A stretch of DNA of 11,729 nucleotides from an uncultured Prevotella sp. (GCA_900546605.1 URDV01000044.1:1-11729); one strand, 5' to 3'. Shown: positions 1 to 6,486, numbered from the stretch's first letter. Numbers and translations: made by a program. Notes: generated by a model from the letters alone, not told the origin.

Positions 1-55
1 ACTTACCTGTTAACCCGTTAACTTGTCAACTTGTTTACTAATTCCGCCAACGCGT
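1..55 (-). repeat. Left copy of the dispersed octamer repeat element (terminal inverted repeat)
   Basis: Positions 2-55 are the perfect reverse complement of 11676-11729 (54 of 54 bases). Read on the minus strand, it starts with a non-repetitive flank (55-33, beginning ACGCGTTGGCGG) and runs into 8-bp units AAGTTGAC, AAGTTAAC, GGGTTAAC and AGGTAAGT (32-1). A third, diverged copy lies at 2971-3063. No transposase or coding sequence is attached. It lies beyond the rnc terminator, in intergenic DNA. The function is unknown; it may be a dispersed intergenic repeat of the genome. Confidence 0.9.
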
Positions 56-220
56 TTAAGTTAGATACTGATATTATTGTTGTCCGCTAAAGATACTTTT
101 CAAAGTATGATAAGAATAAATGGAAAGTATATGAGAGATACTTGGTAAAGTAATTAACTGAGGTGTTATTAGCTTGTTGGTAGTTTATGAACCTAATTGC
201 GTGAAATGTGATAAAACAAC
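56..220. other. Gene-free stretch downstream of rnc
   Basis: I see no credible gene here. It holds a perfect 7-bp inverted repeat, ATACTTT-TC-AAAGTAT (93-108), and further copies of related words (AAAGTAT near 125, GATACTT near 137). These could form alternative small hairpins. No TAnnTTTG promoter is recognisable on either strand, and no tRNA-like fold was noticed. Confidence 0.5.
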
Positions 221-261
221 AAGCGGGGTGCAAGTTTCCATGGTTAACTTGCACCCCGTTT
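221..261 (-). terminator. Rho-independent-type terminator after rnc
   Basis: A perfect 13-bp stem (224-236 with 246-258, CGGGGTGCAAGTT against its complement) encloses a 9-nt loop; a G-U and two A-T pairs extend it at the base. It starts 16 nt after the rnc stop codon. On the minus strand it is followed by CTTGTTGTTTT, a T-rich tail. This marks the end of the acpP-fabF-rnc transcript. The plus-strand side has only a short TTT, so bidirectional action is possible but less likely. Confidence 0.85.
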
Positions 262-276
262 AGTGTAGGTGTGTTA

Positions 277-2916
277 TTATGCCTCCGACTGTGCAGATGT
301 GTTATCCGTCTTTGGCTTGTTGCCTTCTGCACCACCACGTCTACGACGATGGTTGCGTTTGCGCTTAGTAGACGCTGCTGAGCTATTGTTAGTGCTGTCG
401 GAAGGTGTTACCTTATCTGTGACTTTGTTAGGCTTGCTATCGGCCTTATTTTCGCCTTCAGGGGCTACTTTCTTTTTGTAGTTGCGACGTTTGTGCTGAT
501 TACGCTTTGCATTGTGCTGCTTAGGTGTGCTTTCAGCATGAGATGGTTGTGTGCTGGCATAGTCCAACTCTTCATCGTCCAATAATGCCAATTGAGAGTC
601 GTGCTCTGTGCCAAACATGAGGTCATCAAACGATAATGGACGGGCGGTGAGTGTTTGCAATTCATCGTCATTGTCGTTGTTATTGTTCTCAGTAGTCTCT
701 GTGTAAGGCATTGCATTATCAATAGAATCCTGCTCAGCTATGGTTGCTACGTTCTCCTTTCTTGTGGAAGCTGTAGTGTCCTGTAGCTGTGGGGCAGCAC
801 CATACTCATCGTTGCTATGTTCTTCAGCCTCTTCAGTAGCCGTTAAGTCCTCCTTAATAATAAAAGTCTCGTCTGCTACGGTAGGGGCTGGTGAGTCGTT
901 GTCGGCAGGAGTCGTTTCCTTCTCAACAGGCATTGATGCCACTTTATTCACTTCGGTTTGTGTAGACTCAAAGTCTGATTCAGAAATAGCATCAACAGCT
1001 TCAGCCTCGTTTTTAGCTGCTTCCATCTCTATTTCAGCGGTTTCAGCTTCCATTTGAACCTCAGTAGCCAAATCATCAGCTACGTCTGCTGCTAAGGCTT
1101 GAGCAGCATCGTTGGTAAATGCAGCAGCTTGTTCCTCCATCACATCTTGCTCAATTGCTTGCTCTTGCAGCGTTTCGTGGCAAACATCAGCTTTAGCACG
1201 AGCCGTAAGTGCTTGCATGAGAGCATTGATTTCGGTGCGGGGTGGAGTAGCAGTTTTAGGAGTAGCAATGGCTTCTGTGTTGATGTCAGCATTCACCGAT
1301 TGTACCTGTTGGGTGTCAGTCACGTCGGCAGTATGTGCTGTGGTACCCTCTTCAGCATTCATTTCAGGCAGACTGCTCGCTGCAGGAGTGACATTGTCAA
1401 ACTGTTGTGTTGCCTGTGCAGCAGCTTCAGCTTGCGCCATGAGTTCCTCCTCCTCATGTGCCAAGCGTTCAGCCTCTAAGCGAGCCTTTTCAGCCTTAGC
1501 TTTGCTCTCAGCCTTTAGGCGAGCCACGCGTTCAGCCTCAGCTTTAGCCTCTTCAGCCTGCTTGCGTTGTTGCTCTGCTTCAGCCTTCGCCTTTGCTTTT
1601 TCAGCATCTTGGCGCTTGCGCTCAGCTTTGGCACGTTGCCGTTCCACCTCGGCTACGCGTTCGGCTTCGCGCTTTTCGGCCTTTTCTTCAGCAGTAGTGG
1701 TGCCTTTGTTTACACCTTTAACAGCGTCGCCAACGGTTTTAGGTCCCCGATTGCGAGTGCGCTTTTTGCGCAACTTTTCATCAGCCTCTTTTAGCTCATC
1801 CTCTTGAGGCGGAGTGGGTAAACCGTTTTCTTCGCAGAATTCGGTGGTAACCTCTTCAGCTTGTGGGGGTGTGTCAATCACTTCAAAGGTAGCTGAGGCA
1901 TCGTATGCAGTGTCGTAAGCCTCGTCTGACTCGGTTTTAGCCCTTTTGCGCTCTTCGAGTACTGGAGCATTATCAGTTTTACTATTTTTGCGACCATCGT
2001 TGTTACCAACCTTGGTTTCAATTTCGTCAATTTTGGGCAGAGCAAACGATTCTTCAGCCTCCATAGCTGTGCGTTTTTCCTTAGCACGGAATATGCTGTC
2101 GTAGGTTTTAGGTTCACGTCGCATACGAGTGAGGGCTTCTTTCGAGGCTTCTTGTTGGCTTTCCTTTTTTGAACGTCCGCTACCGCGTGCTATGGTGATA
2201 CCTTCGAGCGTGATGACTGTGCGGAATCCTTTTTCTGCACTATCAACAGAACTATCTTTAAAGTTAATGTTGATGCGGTTCTTTTGGCTCCATTCCAACA
2301 GTTTACTCTTAAAGTTTACCTCTTTTTGTGCCACAGAGTCAATGTCAACGTAACGTCCAATAACTCGGTTGGTAATGAACCAATGGCAGAACTTGTAGCC
2401 GCGGTCAAGGTAGATGGCTCCCATCAAGGCTTCGAAGGCATTGCCACCAATGTTGGTGTGGCTCATGCGTGTGCCTTGTGCTGCTAAAATGAGTTTTTCG
2501 AGTCCCATGTCGGCTGCTAAGCGGTTCAAGGCTTCGCGTTGCACAATTTTAGAGCGGGTTGAAGTAAGGAATCCTTCGCGCTTGTTGGGAAAGTGACGGA
2601 ACAGAATGTCGCTCACTACGGTTTCAAGCACCGCATCGCCTAAGTATTCTAAACGTTCGTTGTTAAGTGGTTTTGAAGTGTTCTCGCTGCGTGGTTTACG
2701 GTCGCGGCGGTCTTTAGGGCCTCCTTTACGATCTTTGCCGCTATTGTTGCCTTTGTTTCCGGTGTAGTGTTGGTAAGCCAACGACTTGTGTGAAAAGGCA
2801 ATGCGGTAAATTTCAATGTTATGCGGATAGAAGCCCAATATGTCATAAAGTGCCGAAAGAAACTCCTTGTTTTTGCGGAAGGGAAGTTTCATTCGGTCAA
2901 ACAGATTGAGAATCAT
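277..2916 (-). CDS. rnc: Ribonuclease III with a very long C-terminal extension
   Basis: Double-strand-specific endoribonuclease that processes rRNA precursors and structured mRNAs in the cytoplasm. The start at 2916 (protein beginning MILNLFDRMKLPFRK) is preferred because Bacteroidetes RNase III proteins begin similarly; the open frame runs on to 3030, but that part is translated repeat DNA. Length is 879 residues against about 220-300 usual. The catalytic domain is at about 20-190 with signature NERLEYLGDAVLE (86-98: E87, E90, D94), E114, and FEAL (E162). Asn159 stands where E. coli has Asp114. A K/R/G/D-rich insertion (about 52-84) separates helix 1 from the signature. The dsRNA-binding domain is at about 197-268, ending with KKESQQEASKEAL. 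After that come an acidic linker, a basic patch (KLRKKRTRNR, 381-390), a charged Ala/Glu/Lys coiled coil (about 405-505), a long acidic low-complexity stretch, and a basic end (KRKRNHRRRRGG, 851-862). It is the last gene of the acpP-fabF operon, followed by a terminator. Confidence 0.93.
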   Translation of the reverse strand: MILNLFDRMKLPFRKNKEFLSALYDILGFYPHNIEIYRIAFSHKSLAYQHYTGNKGNNSGKDRKGGPKDRRDRKPRSENTSKPLNNERLEYLGDAVLETVVSDILFRHFPNKREGFLTSTRSKIVQREALNRLAADMGLEKLILAAQGTRMSHTNIGGNAFEALMGAIYLDRGYKFCHWFITNRVIGRYVDIDSVAQKEVNFKSKLLEWSQKNRININFKDSSVDSAEKGFRTVITLEGITIARGSGRSKKESQQEASKEALTRMRREPKTYDSIFRAKEKRTAMEAEESFALPKIDEIETKVGNNDGRKNSKTDNAPVLEERKRAKTESDEAYDTAYDASATFEVIDTPPQAEEVTTEFCEENGLPTPPQEDELKEADEKLRKKRTRNRGPKTVGDAVKGVNKGTTTAEEKAEKREAERVAEVERQRAKAERKRQDAEKAKAKAEAEQQRKQAEEAKAEAERVARLKAESKAKAEKARLEAERLAHEEEELMAQAEAAAQATQQFDNVTPAASSLPEMNAEEGTTAHTADVTDTQQVQSVNADINTEAIATPKTATPPRTEINALMQALTARAKADVCHETLQEQAIEQDVMEEQAAAFTNDAAQALAADVADDLATEVQMEAETAEIEMEAAKNEAEAVDAISESDFESTQTEVNKVASMPVEKETTPADNDSPAPTVADETFIIKEDLTATEEAEEHSNDEYGAAPQLQDTTASTRKENVATIAEQDSIDNAMPYTETTENNNNDNDDELQTLTARPLSFDDLMFGTEHDSQLALLDDEELDYASTQPSHAESTPKQHNAKRNQHKRRNYKKKVAPEGENKADSKPNKVTDKVTPSDSTNNSSAASTKRKRNHRRRRGGAEGNKPKTDNTSAQSEA

Positions 2917-2970
2917 GTTGTTTGTTAAATGAAAGTGTGGGAGTAAAAGGTTCTTTTGCTTACTAATAAT

Positions 2971-3141
2971 GCGTTGGCAAAATTTGTATACAAGTTGACA
3001 AGTTAACGGGTTAATGGTTGAACAGTTCAACAGGTTAACGGTTTGACAGGTTAACGGGTAAGTTGGCCAAGTTTTTTAGCTTCAGAACATTCAGACCCTA
3101 AATCAACTTATCAACCCATTAATTAAGCATACTGCCAACGG
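2971..3141 (+). repeat. Internal, expanded copy of the octamer repeat element
   Basis: Bases 2971-3014 match 11678-11721 with 4 mismatches in 44. From 2992 to 3063 nine 8-bp units follow without a break: AAGTTGAC, AAGTTAAC, GGGTTAAT, GGTTGAAC, AGTTCAAC, AGGTTAAC, GGTTTGAC, AGGTTAAC and GGGTAAGT. Units in the opposite orientation follow at 3102-3125 (ATCAACTT, ATCAACCC, ATTAATTA). The block is bounded by GCGTTGGC (2971-2978) and GCCAACGG (3134-3141), which share a 6-bp inverted core, so the whole may fold back on itself. No coding potential is evident. The function is unknown. Confidence 0.8.
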
Positions 3142-3156
3142 GTTACTAATATGAAA

Positions 3157-3252
3157 ATGCGCAAATGTGCAAATGTGCAAATGCATTTTGTAGGACAATG
3201 TCTACGGGTAGACATTCTTCATTTATATTTGCACATCTGCACATCTGCACAT
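3157..3252. repeat. Nested hairpin built from ATGTGCAA octamers
   Basis: The left arm (3157-3182) is ATGCGCAA then ATGTGCAA twice; the right arm (3227-3252) is three units of the reverse complement type (TTGCACAT, then CTGCACAT twice). The arms pair over 26 bp with about three mismatches. Between them is a separate 9-bp perfect inverted repeat, AATGTCTAC-GG-GTAGACATT (3197-3216). On the minus strand the structure starts 32 nt after the fabF stop. It could slow exonucleases, terminate part of the transcription, or be a dispersed repeat. Confidence 0.75.
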
Positions 3253-3284
3253 CACGCCATTAGTTTCGCAGAACCTGTGTTACA

Positions 3285-4547
3285 TTAAGCTTCGTACTTC
3301 TTAACAATGCAGCAAGCATTGTGGCCACCAAAGCCAAATGTGTTGCTCAATGCTGCACGTACGGTACGCTTCTGTGCCTTATTAAAGGTAAAGTTGAGGT
3401 TGTAGTCAATATTTTCATCACGATCGTCCTCTTCGTGGTTGATGGTAGGAGGCACAATGTCGTTTTGAACAGACAAGCAGCAAATTAATGCTTCAACAGC
3501 ACCAGCGGCACCGAGCAAGTGGCCTGTCATGCTCTTAGTGGATGAAATGTTGAGTTTGTAAGCGTGTTCGCCAAAGAGTTGCTTAATAGCTTTCACCTCT
3601 GAAAGGTCGCCTACAGGAGTTGAAGTGCCGTGAACGTTGATGTAGTCAATGTCCTCAGGTCGCATTTCAGCATCTTCAAGAGCTGCTTTCATAACGAGGT
3701 TAGCACCCAAGCCTTCGGGGTGTGAAGCGGTGATGTGGTGAGCATCGGCTGACATACCTGCACCTGCTACTTCGCAATAAATTTTAGCACCACGTGCCTT
3801 GGCGTGTTCCAATTCTTCAAGAATCAAGATACCTGCACCCTCGCCCATGATGAAACCATCGCGGCTGGCACTAAAAGGACGTGAAGCATGTGTGGGGTCA
3901 TCGTTGCGAGTTGAAAGTGCGTGCATGGCATTGAAACCACCTACACCACAAGGCCAAATAGCTGCTTCGGCACCACCAGTAACCATGGCATCGGCTTTGC
4001 CCAAGCGAATCAAATTGAAGGCATCGGCCAAGGCGTTGGTTGATGAAGCACAAGCTGAAGTAGTGGTGTAGTTGGGGCCGTGGAAGCCATACTGAATAGA
4101 AATTTGACCTGCAGCAATGTCAGCAATCATCTTAGGAATGAAGAAGGGGTTGAAACGGGGTCCAGCCTCTTTGTTAACAGCGTAGTTGCCAGCTTCTTCC
4201 TCAAAGGTGTGAATACCACCGATACCTACGCCCAAAACAACACCGATGCGGTTTTTGTTAACTGTTTCAAGGTCCCAACCGCAGTCTTTGATAGCCTCCA
4301 TAGCAGCAACGAGTGCATACTGCTCGTAAAGGTCCATCTTGCGAGCCTCTTTGCGGTTAATAAAGTCAGTTGCGTTAAAGTTCTTTACCTCGCAAGCAAA
4401 TTGGGTTTTGAACTTTGAAGCATCGAAGTGAGTGATAGGGCCTGCACCGCTTACACCATTCTTAATGTTTTCCCAAGTTTCGGGCATAGTGTTACCTACA
4501 GGGGTGAGGGCGCCAAGGCCTGTTACAACTACTCTTTTGAGTTCCAT
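3285..4547 (-). CDS. fabF: Beta-ketoacyl-[acyl-carrier-protein] synthase II
   Basis: Cytosolic condensing enzyme of type II fatty-acid synthesis: it joins malonyl-ACP to the growing acyl chain with loss of CO2. The start at 4547 gives MELKRVVVTGLGALTPVGNT, the usual FabF N-terminus, and 420 residues (E. coli FabF has about 413). An upstream in-frame ATG at 4667 would add 40 residues unlike the family and is rejected. The catalytic triad is in place: nucleophile Cys166 (TTTSACASSTNAL), His306 (NVHGTSTPVGD) and His343 (KSMTGHLLGAAGA), with Lys338. The C-terminus SNTFGFGGHNACCIVKK is typical. It follows acpP, which encodes the carrier of its substrates, and precedes rnc, an arrangement common in Bacteroidetes. 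No good promoter of its own was found. Transcription from the acpP promoter is likely, although the 451-bp gap is unusually wide. Confidence 0.97.
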   Translation of the reverse strand: MELKRVVVTGLGALTPVGNTMPETWENIKNGVSGAGPITHFDASKFKTQFACEVKNFNATDFINRKEARKMDLYEQYALVAAMEAIKDCGWDLETVNKNRIGVVLGVGIGGIHTFEEEAGNYAVNKEAGPRFNPFFIPKMIADIAAGQISIQYGFHGPNYTTTSACASSTNALADAFNLIRLGKADAMVTGGAEAAIWPCGVGGFNAMHALSTRNDDPTHASRPFSASRDGFIMGEGAGILILEELEHAKARGAKIYCEVAGAGMSADAHHITASHPEGLGANLVMKAALEDAEMRPEDIDYINVHGTSTPVGDLSEVKAIKQLFGEHAYKLNISSTKSMTGHLLGAAGAVEALICCLSVQNDIVPPTINHEEDDRDENIDYNLNFTFNKAQKRTVRAALSNTFGFGGHNACCIVKKYEA

Positions 4548-4670
4548 AATGAAAGTTGAATGTTTGTGTGGTTGGTTGGAACACGCTGCTCTAAATGTGC
4601 CGCACCTTGGTGTGCTTGTGCAAAAACTCTTTTGCTGCGAAAGTTTAAGTAGGCCAACGTTATGCAACGT

Positions 4671-4736
4671 TTAGAAGATTAGTACGCCGTGTGCCGTCGT
4701 TGAGAGTGGTGCAACACTTACTCACTAATCTGCTAA
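4671..4736. repeat. 13-bp inverted repeat upstream of fabF
   Basis: TTAGAAGATTAGT (4671-4683) pairs with ACTAATCTGCTAA (4724-4736) with one mismatch across a 40-nt loop. It lies about 125 bp upstream of the fabF start, in the leader if transcription comes from acpP. The role is unknown. Confidence 0.55.
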
Positions 4737-4884
4737 ATGGCTCGTTCGCTTCGTAGCCCAAATGCCTTTCGTTTTGAAAGAAAAGAATAATTGCAGCGAA
4801 CTTTAAAAAGGGGCTTAGCCGCGTGTTGAAACTGAATGTTTGTTTATTGAGGTAGCGCCATTTATGCGCAATGTCCACTTAACA

Positions 4885-4963
4885 AATTAACGTTTAACGT
4901 GCACTCGTCAAGCCTCACGGCCCAAAGGGCAGCGACGCCGACGCGGAACGTTAAACGTTAATT
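4885..4963. repeat. Perfect 16-bp inverted repeat after acpP
   Basis: AATTAACGTTTAACGT (4885-4900) is the exact reverse complement of 4948-4963. Each arm is a doubled 7-mer (TTAACGT twice). The 47-nt loop is much more GC-rich than its surroundings and contains a small GCCC-AAA-GGGC hairpin (4920-4930). It begins 36 nt after the acpP stop on the minus strand and is followed there by TGTTAAG, with no true T run. It may act as a stability hairpin, a partial terminator between acpP and fabF, or a miniature mobile-element remnant. Confidence 0.7.
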
Positions 4964-4998
4964 ATGTAATGTGAGTGTCGTCGTATGACAAGCCTTGA

Positions 4999-5238
4999 TT
5001 ACTTGTTGACGTTCTCTTCGATGTAAGCGATAGCGTCACCAACGGTAGAGATCTTTTCAGACTTATCCTCAGGGATAGTGATGCCGAATTCCTTCTCAAA
5101 CTCCATGATGAGCTCTACAGTGTCGAGTGAATCAGCACCGAGGTCGTTAGCGAAGCTTGCTTCGTTCTTTACTTCAGATTCGTCAACGCTGAGCTTGTCA
5201 ACGATGATAGCCTTTACTTTTGCTTCAATATCAGACAT
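4999..5238 (-). CDS. acpP: Acyl carrier protein
   Basis: Small acidic cytosolic protein that carries fatty-acyl intermediates on a 4'-phosphopantetheine arm between the enzymes of type II fatty-acid synthesis. It has 79 residues, the normal length. The attachment motif GADSLDTVELIMEFE is intact, with Ser37 as the modified residue; helix II and the acidic C-terminal half (FGITIPEDKSEKI) are typical. The ATG at 5238 is the natural start, about 50 nt downstream of a strong promoter. First gene of the acpP-fabF-rnc set. A hairpin after its stop could raise acpP mRNA over fabF mRNA, which would fit the high ACP demand of cells (inference). Confidence 0.97.
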   Translation of the reverse strand: MSDIEAKVKAIIVDKLSVDESEVKNEASFANDLGADSLDTVELIMEFEKEFGITIPEDKSEKISTVGDAIAYIEENVNK

Positions 5239-5292
5239 AGTTTCTTATTGTTTATTTAATGAATTATATGCTTTTGATTTAATTTCCGCGTG

Positions 5293-5324
5293 CAAAAGTA
5301 ATGCTTATTCCTAATACTGACAAA
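5293..5324 (-). promoter_or_regulatory. Bacteroidetes-type promoter of acpP-fabF-rnc
   Basis: On the minus strand TTTG (5324-5321) is followed after 20 bp by TACTTTTG (5300-5293) and then C. This fits the Bacteroidetes housekeeping sigma consensus TTTG-N19-21-TAnnTTTG almost perfectly. The transcription start would be near 5286, giving a leader of about 45-50 nt before acpP. It separates the housekeeping operon from the nuclease cluster upstream. Confidence 0.85.
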
Positions 5325-5462
5325 CTTTTGACTTAAAAAGATGTGATTTATTGCACGTTTCTTTTGTTTTTGTGCGAATTCTTGCATTTATGCAGAGAAT
5401 CAGTGTGCATTACGCACTTACACAGACACTTATAGCTATGGCTAAGTTTGCTCATGAGTAAG

Positions 5463-6395
5463 TTACATACCCCAGGTTCCTGGCATGCAAGAGTTTTCCA
5501 CTATTTTCTCGGCTGCATCGGGCAAGTTGGGGAAGAAGTCTATGCCTGTAAGTGTTTCGAGTTGATTAACTGATATGGCGTGCGTCTTTATCTCACTTAG
5601 TGGGGCTTTGTTTTTATAGTTATAGCCGTAATCTTTGTGTTCCATCCAAAAAGCGATAGAAGAGTAGGTACCATTCTTCACCTTGAGCAGAGCAACATAG
5701 TAGTATTTCGGTACAGCTACTTTTTTCCCACCTGATCGTGATACGTAGTCCATGATTTGGTTGCTACGAATTGTACCACCTTTTACTACGTAGAGTGTAT
5801 CAGCAAAAGCAGCATTACGTCCTAAGTTCTGTACAAGGTTTTCGAGCGTAATCCAATAACCTTGGTTAAACGAACTGAGCTGTGGTGACATATTGGTCAT
5901 GTAAAAGGTTTGTTCATTAGCCGTTGTGCTATATAAACGATCGGCCGATGCACAAAGGTGGCCACGGTCGTAGGGACGACCAAAACCATTATAGCCAATA
6001 TGATAGGTGGAACTCAGACTGGGGTCGTCTTGAAAAGGCTCATCAGAACGTCCTGTCATTTTAGAGCGCGTATTGCTATCGAAGCGAAAAGCCACCCAAC
6101 GGGAATGTAATTTTTCTTTGTCGTACTCCAATTCGTAGGTAACAACGTTTTTGCCGTTTACCAGTGTGGTGTGATCAATGAGTACGGTAGAACCATCGGT
6201 AAGTACGCGTGGAGTTTCCATGCGTGCTGTGATGTTTGATGTGGGCTGATAATTACCACCGCCTGGGTTGGGATTGTCCCATACGTGGTCTTCGTCGCAA
6301 GAGTAGATAGAAAAAACTACAATAAATAGAGTTATGACAAACAGAAATTTGCTTGCGACAGTTTGAATGTATTTATTATTAATTGTGCTGTTCAT
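5463..6395 (-). CDS. Lipoprotein DNA/RNA non-specific endonuclease (NUC1 family)
   Basis: Predicted secreted, lipid-anchored nuclease that cuts DNA and RNA with a divalent metal ion. The start at 6395 (MNSTINNKYIQTV) puts a hydrophobic signal segment (residues about 14-31) directly before Cys33, a lipoprotein-type site (FSIYSC); the longer frame from 6446 would bury it. DEDH follows the Cys, an acidic pattern linked in Bacteroidetes to surface display. The nuclease domain spans about 85-305. The family motif is intact as DRGHLCASADR (143-153, general base His146); TFYMTNMSPQLSSFNQGYW (163-181) holds the metal-binding Asn177, followed by the conserved LE. Length 310 residues, full. Last gene of the four-gene cluster; a hairpin lies between it and the gene before. 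Alternative sugar-non-specific or phosphodiesterase substrates cannot be excluded. Confidence 0.92.
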   Translation of the reverse strand: MNSTINNKYIQTVASKFLFVITLFIVVFSIYSCDEDHVWDNPNPGGGNYQPTSNITARMETPRVLTDGSTVLIDHTTLVNGKNVVTYELEYDKEKLHSRWVAFRFDSNTRSKMTGRSDEPFQDDPSLSSTYHIGYNGFGRPYDRGHLCASADRLYSTTANEQTFYMTNMSPQLSSFNQGYWITLENLVQNLGRNAAFADTLYVVKGGTIRSNQIMDYVSRSGGKKVAVPKYYYVALLKVKNGTYSSIAFWMEHKDYGYNYKNKAPLSEIKTHAISVNQLETLTGIDFFPNLPDAAEKIVENSCMPGTWGM

Positions 6396-6403
6396 GAGGA
6401 AAA

Positions 6404-6449
6404 TAGGTGCTTGAGGAGCACACACGGATGAGTACTTCCCAAGCACCTA
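6404..6449 (-). promoter_or_regulatory. Hairpin directly upstream of the nuclease start (possible attenuator)
   Basis: TAGGTGCTTG (6404-6413) and CAAGCACCTA (6440-6449) form a perfect 10-bp stem with a 26-nt loop. On the minus strand it is followed by TTTTCC and, 8 nt after the stem, the nuclease ATG. The stem plus short T run resembles a weak intrinsic terminator, and its position could also hinder ribosome loading. Either would lower nuclease output relative to the upstream genes. Confidence 0.55.
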
Positions 6450-6459
6450 ATAATTAATT

Positions 6460-6479
6460 GATAGGAGTGTTACTCTATC
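6460..6479 (-). terminator. Small hairpin after the two-domain lipoprotein gene
   Basis: GATAGGAGT (6460-6468) pairs with ACTCTATC (6472-6479) with one bulged G and a 3-nt loop. It starts 7 nt beyond the stop codon on the minus strand. No T run follows (AATTAATTATT), so it is more likely an mRNA 3'-end or processing hairpin than a strong terminator. Confidence 0.4.
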
Positions 6480-6486
6480 GGCTATT

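Larger units (their letters stand above)
2917..3284. other. Repeat-filled fabF-rnc intergenic region
   Basis: This 368-bp gap has no credible gene. It consists almost wholly of two unrelated repeat structures: the octamer element with inverted partner words (2971-3141) and the ATGTGCAA hairpin (3157-3252). I found no good TAnnTTTG promoter on the minus strand, so rnc is probably transcribed from upstream through both structures. Confidence 0.7.
4548..4998. other. Wide acpP-fabF intergenic region
   Basis: 451 bp without a credible gene inside what should be one operon. It holds two inverted repeats (4671-4736 and 4885-4963, listed separately). A 72-codon open frame (4660-4878, minus) has no recognisable family and no promoter; I regard it as chance. 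The element nearest to a promoter, around 4640-4655, reads TAAACTTTCGC on the minus strand, which only loosely resembles the Bacteroidetes -7 box. Confidence 0.6.

Noticed and set aside
1112..1807. Long plus-strand open frame (231 codons) and others nearby opposite rnc
   Set aside because: It is the antisense shadow of the Ala/Glu/Lys-rich coiled-coil tail of RNase III; its Ser/Ala/Cys-rich translation shows no domain and no promoter.
2917..3030. N-terminal 38-residue extension of RNase III
   Set aside because: It is translated from the dispersed repeat at 2971-3063 and does not look like the family; the start at 2916 matches known N-termini.
2992..3063. CRISPR array
   Set aside because: The units are 8 bp without spacers and no cas genes are present.
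3224..3231. Plus-strand TATATTTG promoter-like box giving antisense RNA to fabF
   Set aside because: It falls within the repeat hairpin arm, has no -33 TTTG at the right distance, and there is no plus-strand gene downstream.
4640..4655. Promoter for fabF reading TAAACTTTCGC on the minus strand
   Set aside because: It departs from TAnnTTTG in spacing and sequence and has no clear -33 partner.
4548..4667. N-terminal 40-residue extension of FabF
   Set aside because: FabF proteins start at MxxKRVVVTGLG; the upstream part has no family resemblance.
4660..4878. Possible 72-residue minus-strand gene between acpP and fabF
   Set aside because: No recognisable family, no promoter or start context, and it overlaps an inverted repeat; probably chance.
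5325..5462. Terminator for the nuclease cluster downstream of 5463
   Set aside because: Only weak stems were found (for example TGCAT-TT-ATGCA near 5383-5394) and no T run follows; the end of this transcript is not visible in the sequence.
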